Below, one piece after another: positions 43,501 to 51,500 of a stretch of DNA of 64,000 bases. The notes under the pieces are model-generated. The model saw only the letters and a list, made by a program, of their open reading frames with translations. It searched no databases and had not been told where the DNA came from. The position numbers and the translations under genes were made by a program. Each line of letters starts with the position of its first letter. Positions within the stretch are counted from its first letter, which is position 1. The stretch comes from Stentor roeselii (lineage: Eukaryota; Ciliophora; Heterotrichea; Heterotrichida; Stentoridae): NCBI GenBank assembly GCA_006503475.1, contig RSEH01000016.1, positions 173,214 to 237,213 of the forward strand, written 5' to 3'.

Positions 43501-45846
43501 GACCTCGTCGCTGAAGCGCGAGCGCTTCAGGATCGTTATGTGGGAAGGGACTATCTTCAAGGAAGACAACAGGCAGTCAGGAAGAAGCAAGTTCAAGAAG
43601 AAGACAAAACAATTTCCACGATTTCCAATGAAGAGAAACTTGCAGCTTCACTGACAGTCGCTGAGGACTCCTTTCTTGAAGTTCTTCTGAAGATTCTTTA
43701 TTTATCAACTCCTGTGAACCGTGATATTCTGAACTCGTTGTTGGTTGACTTAAGTGCGCAGCCTGTGAACCGGTCGAAGATAATCGACTCTTTGATTTCA
43801 CTTTTAACAATCAATGAAAGTAAAGGGCAGCTGCCGCCAGGACACTTGTTCGGTTCAGAGTCGTATCTGGAAAACTTCAACAAGGTCTTCGCAATCACTT
43901 CGATCAGGGTGTTAGACGTGCTTCACCAGCTGGCCGCGAGTAACTCTAAAGTTTCTCAAGATCTGGTCAGTGTCTGCAAGTTTCGCCTTCCACATATCAA
44001 AGCCATCAAGCCTGAAGAGACTTTCGGCTTCCAAGACCTGATCTCTTTGATGGACCAGAGCCTTTTCCGTACAAGTACTTCTCATTTAACACCTTTGATT
44101 GCTTTATTATCATCAGTTGTGCAGAAGTTGGATAACAGGATCCCTTCTTTGAATCAAGTCACTGTTGACCGGATTTGCAGTCTTCTGAGTTTTGAGAGTT
44201 TGAATGAAACGACTGTCAAGTCAGTTGTTGAGATTGTCACAAAGCTGTCAGCGACTGAAATCAATAAGGAACAAGTCGTTCAGGCTTTAAAGCATCAGCT
44301 GGTCCTTATTGCTAGAGAAGTTCTGGCTCTGCTTGAAGAGGCGAAGACCTCGTCGAATGGTTTGAAGGAAGTGCAGTTGTTGCGCATTTGCAAGGTGATC
44401 TCAGGGGTTTGTCCTTTGAGTGATGAAATTGACTTCTTGTGGGGACCTTTGTCTGTCTTTTTAACGCATATCATTGGTCAGGAGTCACAACTTGCAAGTA
44501 CTGCCAACCCCTTGTTGACAAGGATTCTGCCTTTAATTGAATGTCTTTTAATTGCACATTATGGAAGGACTAATAGTGCCATGTTTGAGAAGTTCACTGA
44601 AACTCATTCGAAGTTACTTAATTTGATTATTAGGCAAAATCCGAACTTGTTGTATGAAACTTTCAGCTCTTTGGTTACTAAGTTCCCGTATTTACTGGAT
44701 TTCGAAAATAAAAGGGTTTATTTCAAGGCTGAACTTAGGAATATGAGAAGGGATCGTGGATATGATAATATTTCTTTGAGGGTTAGAAGACATGAGGTCT
44801 TTATGGACTCGTTTCATCAGCTTAAAAATAAAACTCCTCCTGAAATGCACGGCAAGTTACGAGTGACAATAGCCGGAGAAGAAGGACTCGACGCAGGAGG
44901 AGTGACTCGAGAATGGTACTCCCTATTAGCCCGAGAGATGTTCAACGTAGACTACGCCCTCTTCAAATTATCAGCGAACGGAGTGAGCTTCCAACCAAAT
45001 CCAAACAGTTCAATAAACTCCGAGCACATCCAATTTTTCAAGTTCGTAGGGCGAATCATCGGCAAAGCTTTATGCGACAGCCAAGCACTCGACGTGTACT
45101 TCACCAGAAGTTTCTACAAGCACATCCTCGGCCAAGAAGTGACTTACCAAGACATGGAAGACCTCGACGTAGACTTCTACAAGTCTCTAAAGTTTCTAAT
45201 GGAAATCAACCTCGACGACAGTGACCTTCACGAGTATTACTTTTCATATGAAGAAGAAGAATTCGGCATTCTTAAAGTCAAAGAACTCGTCCCTAATGGA
45301 AAAACGCGTCGCGTTTCAGAAGCAGACAAAATGGACTACATAAAACTCCTCTGCGCCGCTAAAATGACTAAAAACATTCAAGCCCAAATCGAAGCTTTCA
45401 AAACAGGTTTCCACGAAATGGTCCCTGCAAAAATAGTCTCTATTTTCGACAGTAAAGAACTTGAACTTCTAATCAGTGGTCTTCCCACAGTTGACTTAGA
45501 AGACTTGAAAGCAAACACGGAATATCATAACTTTACAAAAGACTCAGAAGTAATCAAATGGTTCTGGGAAGTGATGGAAAACTTTTCAAGAGAAGAACGT
45601 GCAGAGTTCATTCAATTCGTCACTGGAAGCAGTAAAGTTCCGATTGAAGGGTTTAAAGCGCTTCCAGGTATCGGCGGTTACCAGAAGTTCCAGATACACA
45701 AATCGTTTGCGAGCACTGACCGTCTTCCCACAGCTCACACTTGCATGAATCAACTCGACTTGCCGGAGTACCCGTCGAAAGAACATCTGAGGCACTTGTT
45801 GAAACTCGCGATTACTGAAGGTAAAGAAGGCTTCGGCTTCGTTTAG
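37537..45846 (+). CDS. HUWE1: Giant HECT E3 ubiquitin ligase (HUWE1/Tom1/UPL1 type)
   Basis: Single uninterrupted 2769-residue frame. The N-terminal ~1000 residues are helical, armadillo-like (the DUF908/DUF913 region of this family). A UBA domain sits near 1019-1060 (VKALVDMGFGPGVSRQALIS). An acidic, Glu-rich segment spans about 1660-1720 and 1810-1890. UBM-type ubiquitin-binding repeats follow at about 1897-1990 (LPEDIRNEVLSQY, MPADIRNELLMQQ, LTPELRREVLL, LPPDLVAEA). The HECT domain takes the last ~340 residues (RVTIAGEEGLDAGGVTREWY), with catalytic Cys2736 in TAHTCMNQLDLPEYPS and the C-terminal Phe motif EGFGFV. Such ligases act in protein quality control, histone turnover and ribosome assembly. 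Strand composition flips abruptly inside the gene (see findings). Confidence 0.95.
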   Translation: MKILESNVIVSERISEWVSSLQSLTDQDFLKALSCQKEWEWEELDDLSGLSGILNRVDSLFLPLHQSSDYASLSVLLDFSCLVLLHVHNRALYNSVDELSQLLESPSWSVVFKTLKLLKVLSSYRIKVKHLDLTHKLYVLGLGSNLNNPSPVALQDLCSSSPLSKIPFIQGEEETKEIPEGLKFTALNRERTNTSLDILSDRPLMVACQLLALSVFLQLYPESGLIQEFCKTLPEIWLLPALSELIRTPQEGTVQISALSLVGSIIAMLDNSRHESFNSQLAVVAHDTILSWNSMLLCLLRDLTTVETDEELASAVLDLAGVMSECKHRVDLSHLPAMTCSLLVLLKNVENSENSEVPVRGNTFHSLPLLVKAVKVLSNLVPHSLDMFKEVDGFLTCVTLTQIQLKIFTNESESSNNPASAQRALLIRNLLKVIRIVMGKLEIVPGVDSAESRALMDSGVVASLKEVFAKRRYEIYEEAIIIITHLVGDNPVIVSELVSNGLILTFIDSIDSFKPPVPSSSKFIEILARLLCLVGYNLDGGRAIEGNVIVKNMLIALGNIDSELITTNVATNIGECLQELITSVPSMRERMIEGFVGLVQSLQQDFSDEEKFFCKISNTGRIFSQVFTINTEILKGFVNMGGFDKLLDVFKLPVIPKYYNNEFYSLTACLKSLPSLLLNTVLGKMIEKIKSYYSRLEDLAGLLPNLEDFSNVLEADRKGLLHLLTEGDCYLEIIRVILHSWVGISNNHKEFADLLVKLSHLLRILIAEQARLLTLKAKPQTCEAFNLSLDISVLENQENKSLEENLYFCFQLTIRRIFRLAMKIPNRSRQPSHEEAMLSICNTLGHVFNESMKVMRLTQPLTEQKVYHLCLQMSDIMKVLLYEQGSSPAIVMTFYSQGGVQSFTVFLEELKEISFKLASEKELSYHLVNGLQILWHLSGKFMESLVSGKYLNGNYGQYVIKSLGIENSKEIMKKMQLEVLNILEKINFLESGKVSNYFAKSVIEIFKVLSNLTKEKPVVDPKSVKALVDMGFGPGVSRQALISIASNSIELAMEWIFNHPEAADLNLPMEPEAPVPSAISNLHLKLVNALAFIPSLYTSVSDLLCKIALTNENEQDEIGLTLLFLIGKLADELLQESDLKEITTGMADLEDCTFTASFEQLNAAIQVLQSLCVRIPEILVIVKGNAFLIHATNFLKKANLENLQKPWVSSLFSIMDVLVKSGETANVEIIYPIIEILSIFTSNSEKLKLSENELLSLVNLLNTVTFTEVLAKEFLTMNGLKLLLLLPVSKSETFNKSLQTSWNGLIKQLCEDPFILQSSFEMSLLSAAEKKPSFDHFFKGFKNEIERSSFIFGKAFENACMVVRRQTVCVEKNRNRAEITAERWNVVKTLAEVLCEVFQKEQKSPSGLFTTCEKLVSVLADVLQAYPRLINDFVQVTLPCQDFSSGSEQSRPVLSHLLRNIIPFKFSPKLEKDKLTFRHPHSNNSVRSDVYQNWIKSTVRLLRVVLLKQTFKNPDSPLSETYNHVFLDGNSGVVSARKLVIKEFKVILAEQLKKSWFQDEKALTLVRCTATLLMQILREPPKLPFTPSGSVELARMFLNEKYGIPRYLSESVRGVDLSFKKASSVLNLLLAPLELLTKYSLNFALKNYKPAEYSEAPIEVFHESSQSESEEQVEDDEVLEESEAASSESQENQDHLQDIVIESWNTEQFWADDLEEEEQEFPRRAENRNLHMIMAERALLDQENVQPFLNYRSIFRDLEENLPSGIMWNEFESDDLLQMLLHRNRISQREETIPEPVFARTFPESNENLLNLSAYYSGLAVDEALLEEAKEEPRQEELKERLEEEKVEAQLRELENLAENAENIQENLENLENPENLAENLEVRENSPPRNYALPEGIDLAILEELPEDIRNEVLSQYQRPPREEGVNEEFLQAMPADIRNELLMQQRAPARPAQDVDNATFIATLTPELRREVLLGASEEFLNTLPPDLVAEARALQDRYVGRDYLQGRQQAVRKKQVQEEDKTISTISNEEKLAASLTVAEDSFLEVLLKILYLSTPVNRDILNSLLVDLSAQPVNRSKIIDSLISLLTINESKGQLPPGHLFGSESYLENFNKVFAITSIRVLDVLHQLAASNSKVSQDLVSVCKFRLPHIKAIKPEETFGFQDLISLMDQSLFRTSTSHLTPLIALLSSVVQKLDNRIPSLNQVTVDRICSLLSFESLNETTVKSVVEIVTKLSATEINKEQVVQALKHQLVLIAREVLALLEEAKTSSNGLKEVQLLRICKVISGVCPLSDEIDFLWGPLSVFLTHIIGQESQLASTANPLLTRILPLIECLLIAHYGRTNSAMFEKFTETHSKLLNLIIRQNPNLLYETFSSLVTKFPYLLDFENKRVYFKAELRNMRRDRGYDNISLRVRRHEVFMDSFHQLKNKTPPEMHGKLRVTIAGEEGLDAGGVTREWYSLLAREMFNVDYALFKLSANGVSFQPNPNSSINSEHIQFFKFVGRIIGKALCDSQALDVYFTRSFYKHILGQEVTYQDMEDLDVDFYKSLKFLMEINLDDSDLHEYYFSYEEEEFGILKVKELVPNGKTRRVSEADKMDYIKLLCAAKMTKNIQAQIEAFKTGFHEMVPAKIVSIFDSKELELLISGLPTVDLEDLKANTEYHNFTKDSEVIKWFWEVMENFSREERAEFIQFVTGSSKVPIEGFKALPGIGGYQKFQIHKSFASTDRLPTAHTCMNQLDLPEYPSKEHLRHLLKLAITEGKEGFGFV

Positions 45847-45876
45847 AGTAAAATTATTCAATTAGAAGAGATTAGG

Positions 45877-46842
45877 TTAGGAAGCTTTCAAAGCTTCTTC
45901 AGATTCTAAAGCTTCGATTTCGTTTATTAGCTCTGTGAAGACTTTTGAAAGGATTTCAGAGACTGATGGAATCGATGATTCTGATGTGTTCCCGAAGGTT
46001 GCTGAACGGACTTGACGTGAACCGAATTCGGGTACTTCTGAAGTGTTTGGATTTAGAAGGTTTTTTATTTGATGGTCTAGGTTTTGGTATTTTGACCTTC
46101 TTTTCTCGATTTCTTGCTCCAGGGAATTCAGTCGAGATTCCCAGGAACTTGACTTTGAAAGGATCTCGAAGGCGAGGATTGAAGAAAGATTGTCTGTGTC
46201 GCTGAGAAGATGAAAGATTTCTGAATCTAATGAACCGTCATAGACGGTTCCTTTTATATTTAGCAACTTTTTAGTGACTTCTTTTTGATCATTGACTTTC
46301 AGATCTGAACTGAGATTAGACAACACCTGGTCTACTGAATAAACTTCTCTTAATAACTTTTTGTCTACAACTTCCAAGTTCTTTTCAGTAAGTTGTTGCT
46401 TCAATTTCAAGTTCTCCGCCTGTAACTCTACAAGTTTTCGATCAATTCTAGAAGCTTCTTGTTTTACAATAGCTAAAATTTTCTCAGCTTTTTCTTTATA
46501 TTCCTTCTCCATATCTGAAATCCCTGAATTCTTCGACTTAATTTTTTCAGATTCAATAGTTTTTTTCACTTCTTCTATGAATTTTCGTTCCTTTTGTGAA
46601 GTATTTTCAACTCTCTTTAAAGTATCAGTCCTACTTCGAAGAAACGAGTCGATCATTTGTTCCAGGTCAGCGATTAAAGGATTTTCTTGACATGGTTTCG
46701 AAGAAGGTGTGAAAGAATTCTTAGGACTGTAAGTTTCCAATTGCTTTACAGGGCTTCGTGATTTTTGAGTGAGTTTTGGTGAAGTTGAGTGAAGATTTCT
46801 AGCACGTTCCAAAAAGACATTAACCCTCTTGGATAAAGACAT
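45877..46842 (-). CDS. Hypothetical coiled-coil protein, 321 aa
   Basis: Ser/Lys-rich N-terminus with SP/TP sites (SPKLTQKSRSPVKQ), then long coiled coils at about 55-155 and 235-265 (for example ELQAENLKLKQQLTEKNLEV). No catalytic domain seen. Convergent with the HECT ligase, with 30 bp between stops. Function unknown; centrosomal or cytoskeletal filament proteins often look like this. Confidence 0.6.
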   Translation of the reverse strand: MSLSKRVNVFLERARNLHSTSPKLTQKSRSPVKQLETYSPKNSFTPSSKPCQENPLIADLEQMIDSFLRSRTDTLKRVENTSQKERKFIEEVKKTIESEKIKSKNSGISDMEKEYKEKAEKILAIVKQEASRIDRKLVELQAENLKLKQQLTEKNLEVVDKKLLREVYSVDQVLSNLSSDLKVNDQKEVTKKLLNIKGTVYDGSLDSEIFHLLSDTDNLSSILAFEILSKSSSWESRLNSLEQEIEKRRSKYQNLDHQIKNLLNPNTSEVPEFGSRQVRSATFGNTSESSIPSVSEILSKVFTELINEIEALESEEALKAS

Positions 46843-46959
46843 TTTTAGTGTGTGATTGAAAAGAAGTCTAGAAATTCATAAATTATTCTAAATCAGATGA
46901 GGATGAAGCTTCACTTATGATGACTAAAACCATTTCCATTCATAGTTAAATTCAAAAGA

Positions 46960-47262
46960 TTATTCTAGAACTGCTAAGATTTCTGAGTCTTTGTATATTG
47001 AAAGCTTTTGGTTGTTATGCTCGATGACACTACCTCCGTAATTAGGCAGAAGAACCTTTTGACCGGGTTTCAAGCCTGTTTCTTGGAAGTTTCCGTAATC
47101 ATCGTATCCTCCAGGTCCGACTGAGACCACTTCTCCGATCACGTTGTCCTTCTCATTGGATGAAGTAAGTAAGATGCCTCCAGCAGACTTTTTCTCGACT
47201 TCGAATCTTTTGACTACGACTCGGTTCAGCAGAGGGGTGATTCTCTTGAACTGGTTCAGCAT
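46960..47262 (-). CDS. HSPE1: Mitochondrial chaperonin 10 (Cpn10/GroES)
   Basis: Lid of the Hsp60 chaperonin cage in the mitochondrial matrix. 100 residues, normal length. RITPLLNRVVVKR, the mobile loop EVEKKSAGGILL, GEVVSVGPGGYDDYG and GQKVLLPNYGGSVIE are the classic Cpn10 pieces. The short start MLNQFKRI could act as an uncleaved import signal, as in animal Cpn10. It follows the UNC93-like gene on the same strand after 23 nt. I saw no heat-shock element in its short upstream region, unlike the DnaJ gene. Confidence 0.95.
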   Translation of the reverse strand: MLNQFKRITPLLNRVVVKRFEVEKKSAGGILLTSSNEKDNVIGEVVSVGPGGYDDYGNFQETGLKPGQKVLLPNYGGSVIEHNNQKLSIYKDSEILAVLE

Positions 47263-47285
47263 ATTTATTAGAGCTTATTAAACTC

Positions 47286-48504
47286 TTATTCCCTTGACAG
47301 GTAAAATTTTAAAAGGATGAGTAAAGTCAGAGTAATCACTCCAATATACCCCAGAGACACCAAAAACACGACTTTGTAAAAGAAACTAAGTAAATTTTAC
47401 AATCCAGTAAAGAAAAAAGCAGCACTAGTTGCAGATGTGATCCCTTTCAACAAAAGCAGCTGAAATTTCGGCTTTCTAGTGTTAACCGCAATAATTTTAA
47501 TAATAAAAGTCTCCAACATTCCACATTGCATCGAGAAAAGTGAAGAAAGCGAAGTAGAGATGATACTTTCAGTAGTCAAGGTGTAGTAATAAATGTTTAA
47601 AATCATGGGAACCAATGCAAGCACTCCTAAAAAAAGACAAAAAATAATAAGCCACTTTTCCTTTTTAAACCTAATGCAAAGTCCAGAGATGAAACATCCA
47701 AAAAGGTAGCTTCCAGCAGTGAAAACAAGATAAACTCCTAAAATATAAAGCTGGACCTTCAAATTCTCATTTTCCTTGTAAAGACTGAAAGGAAGGTACC
47801 CATAAGAAATCACCCTGTAGGTCTAATTGAAAGTTACCCCAATGCTGAAGTAGCTCAGGAAGAAGCTCAGATTATGAAGAGTGATTCCCTGATTATTGCT
47901 GATAACAACTTCTTCATCCTTTATCGTGACGATGATCAACAAAGCCCCAAATGCACAAGTTCCAGAACCCACGCAAAGCAGCCATGGGTCAATCGTACTG
48001 CTTATCATATCAGGAAAGCAAATTAACAGCCCTGCAATGATTCCACTCAAGTAAAGAAGTCCTATTTGCAAGCCGATCGAACAAGCTCTTCTATTCGTTT
48101 GCTGTATTTTTATTATAATCCAACTATGTGTCACTGTAAACACAGCGATTCCAATTCCACTTAAAGTGAACAGAATAATTGTTACACTGATTTGCACCCA
48201 TTCGTTGTACTTCAAGATCTCCGGGTAAATAACTGGGCTTAAAACTGAAAGAAATGTTGAAACTATCAGAATTTTCACTGGAGAAAGCGAGGTGATCAAG
48301 GAAGGCGAGATCACTGTTCCCACCACACTACCAGAATAAAAACAGCCTTGAACAATCATTCCAAAAGTAGAGACTTTCAACAATGACACGACACTGATAA
48401 TATTCACTATCTGCACAGGCACTGCAATAACAACATAGCTGAAAATAACTAAAAAAGCTAAGTAAAAAAATACAGTTCCTGAGTAACCTCATTATTATTA
48501 CCAT
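47286..48504 (-). CDS. UNC93-like/MFS-type membrane protein, three tiny introns
   Basis: A 390-residue polytopic protein recovered by splicing three introns: 48458-48473 (GTATTTTTTTACTTAG, 16 nt), 47823-47837 (GTAACTTTCAATTAG) and 47386-47400 (GTAAAATTTACTTAG). Exons: 48474-48504, 47838-48457, 47401-47822 and 47286-47385. About 10-12 hydrophobic segments. The early motif VSLLKVSTFGMIVQGCFYSG + SVVGTVISPSLI resembles UNC93 family signatures. Family members are regulatory or transport membrane proteins. Two in-frame ATGs (48504, 48492) are possible starts; the first is 12 nt after the upstream gene's stop. The family call is moderate; the exon structure is firm because all three joins restore one hydrophobic frame. 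Confidence 0.75.
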
Positions 48505-48516
48505 ATTCTTACCTAA

Positions 48517-51500
48517 CTAAAGCAGAGCAGGTTCTCTTCTATTATGACAATGAGAGCAGATGCCTTGCGCGACAAAAGGATTTTTCCTGAGACAAATAAA
48601 ACAGATGTAGTCTTGACACTTGACACAAATTTTGATGATTGTTTCTTTGTGTTTGTTTTCATCACAAAATCCGCAGCGAATCATGTCTCTAGCTTCACCG
48701 TCAGCAGCGTCGATCCAATAGCACTGGTCAGGCCTGATACAGCCTGCGCATTTAGAAGGAGTCTCTTCGAAGACCCTTAACTGCAGAAAGCACCTGATGC
48801 AATGAACTTCTTCACCTTTTACTGCATTAACGCCACAGTTCATGCATGATTTACTTGCAGGTAGGCGAGCTGAAGGGTTATTTGCAGGAGGAACGCGAGT
48901 TTTTAGGTACTTGTCGTTACAGACGTCACATTTTAACACGTAGTTAGAACGTTTTAGGTCACGGGAGCACTTGATGCAGTATAAACCTCCGCAATAACTG
49001 GTGTTTTCGGATTCTACGGTTTCTTCTGGTTCTTTCGCTTGACGCTTTTGTTCTTCAGCTATACGTTTTTGCTCGTTTTTTCTTTTTTCTTCTTCTGCAC
49101 GTTTTTTGTCTTCCTCGAGTTTTTTCTTTTTATCTTCAGCGATTTTTTTTTCTTCTTCTTTTCGTTTTTCGGCGAGTTTTCGCTCTTCTTCTTTTTTTCT
49201 TATTTTTTCTTGTTCTTGTTGTTCTTTTAACAGGTCTTCTTGACGAAGTTGCTCAGATTTTCTTCGGTCTTCTTCTCTTTTAAGCCTTTGAGCTTTTTTT
49301 TCTTCTTGGATTCGGATTTTTTCGAGTTTTCTTTCTTCCAAGATTCGAAGTTCTTCGTCTTGCTTTTGTTTTGCGGCTTTTCTTTTTTCTTCTCGAGCTC
49401 TGATGATGTCTTGATATTCTTCTTCTTTTTGTTTTTCTTCAGTTTTTCGTCGTTCTTCAGCTCTTTTGAGTTCTCTTTCGATGAGTTCTTGACCCTGTCG
49501 TTTTTTCTCAGCAGGAGAAAGAGTTTTAGGAAGTTCAGATTCTTCTGAGTAGAACTCGACAGGAGGACTGCTGAGCTTTGATGAGGAAATTGACTTGGGA
49601 GATGAGGTTTGTTTTAACTTCGCTTCTCTTTCAGCTAAAAGTTTCTGATGACGTTCGATGTCTTCTTTTCGTTTTAGTTCTTTTTGGAGTTCGAGTTCTT
49701 CTTGTCTTTGTTTTTCTTCGAGTCTTTGTTTTTCTTCGTTTTTTTTCCTTTCTGCTGCTTTTTTTAGTTCTCTTTCTAGGGTTTCTTGAGCGGCTAAACG
49801 TCTTTTTTCAGCTGGGGACAGGGCTTTTGTCGATGGGTCTTCATAGGATTCTTCGAATTCTGGTGGGGGACTCGTGAGTTGTTTTGAGGATGTTATGGAT
49901 TTTGGGGATTGCTTTAGTTTTGATTCTCTTTCAGCGGCAAGTCTTTGGCGATCTTGATCTTCTTTTCGCTTGATTTCTGCTTGACGGTCTAGTTCTTCTT
50001 GCTTTTTGAGATCTTCTAGTTTCTTTTGTTCTGCTTGTCGATGAAGTTCAGCTTGTCTGTCTTGCTCAGCTTTTTTCTTGATTTCTTCTTGTTTTTTTAG
50101 TTCTTCTTTTCTTTTGAGTTCTTCTTGGCGTTTTAGATCTTCTTGTCTTTTTAGGTCCTGTTGTCTTTTAAGCTCTTCTTGTCTTTTAAGCTCTTCTTGT
50201 CTTTTAAGCTCTTCTTGTCTTTTAAGCTCTTCTTGTCTTTTAAGCTCTTCTTGTCTTTTGAGCTCTTCTTGTCTTTTGAGCTCTTCTTGTCTTTTAAGCT
50301 CTTCTTTTCTTTTCAGCTCTTCTTGTCTTTTCAAGTCTTCTTGTCTTTTGAGGTCCTGTTGTCTTTTAAGCTCTTCTTGTCTTTTGAGCTCTTCTTGGCG
50401 TTTTAGCTCTTCTTGTCTTTTCAGCTCTTCTTGTCTTTTTAGCTCTTCTTGTCTTTTAAGCTCTTCTTGAAGTTTTAAATCTTGCTGACGTTTCAGCTCA
50501 GCTTGTTTTTTGAGGTCCTCTTGTCTTTTGAGTTCAGCTTGCTTTTCAAGATCAGCCTGGCGTTTTAGATCTTCTTCTCGTTTTTGTTCTTGAAGTCGTT
50601 TTTGTTCTGAAATTCTATCTTGTTCAGCCTTTTTTTTACGGATTTCAGCTTGTCTACGGTCTTCTGCAAGGCTTTCTTGTTCTGCAAGTCTTTCCTGCTC
50701 TGCAAGTCTTTCTTGTTCTTCGAGTCTTTCCTGTTCTTCAAGCTTTTCCTGCTCTTCAAGCTTTTCCTGCTCTTCAAGCCTTTCCTGTTCTGCAAGTCTT
50801 TCCTGTTCTTCAAGTTTTTGCTGTTCTTCAAGCTTTGCTGTTCTTCAAGTCTTTCCTGTTCTGCAAGTCTTTCCTGTTCTGCAAGTCTTTCCGCTTCATC
50901 AAGCCTCTCCTTCTCCCGACTTTTATCCTCTGAAACCTTTTCATCATCATCAATTTTCCCCAGACCTCTTTCAATCTCCCCCTTTTTTTCCTCTTCCTCA
51001 AGTTTTCTAAGCCTTTCGATTTCTTTCACCCTAAACTCTTCCTCAAATTTGATCTGCAAAATCCTTTCATCTTCTTCATTTTTCTTCATTTCCTCAACCC
51101 TAATCTCCTCTTCCATCAGCAACTCATCAATAACATTACTAACAACATTTTTCGCAGTATCTTCAATATTTTCAGGGTTTTTCTCCTGAACATCGCTTGT
51201 GCCCCTTGCAGCTCTCGGGTTTCCTGACCTGAGGGCTCCTTTTTTCGCTTTTGCCAGCTTTGGAGCTGCGGGTTTTTTATTTTCACTTCCCAAATCAAGC
51301 TCTTCTAATTTTTCATTGAATTCAGCAGGTTCGATTTTTTGGTTTTCGATTTTTTTTTGAGCTTCTTCAAGAGATCGTTGCTCTTCTTGCTCTCTTTCTT
51401 GAATTTGCTTTTTTAGTTCTTGGATTCGATTTTCTTCTTGAATTCGACTCTCGTCTTTTGCACGGAGCTCTTCGTTTAGACGGTTTTGCTTTTCGGCAGT

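Noticed and set aside
48517-50334. A separate 605-residue coiled-coil gene
   Set aside because: It has no ATG at its start and continues the upstream gene's repeats once one base is restored, so it is the second half of the gene starting at 53156.
50078-50470. Plus-strand ORFs of Ser/Cys/Leu and Phe/Leu repeats
   Set aside because: They are mirror readings of the QEELKR 18-bp array; a repeat without stops is open in several frames.
50820-50850. 16-nt intron or classic -1 slippery site as the cause of the frameshift
   Set aside because: Removing 16 nt gives the wrong frame. The nearby C-AAA-AAC does not meet the X-XXY-YYZ rule, because its first three bases are not identical.
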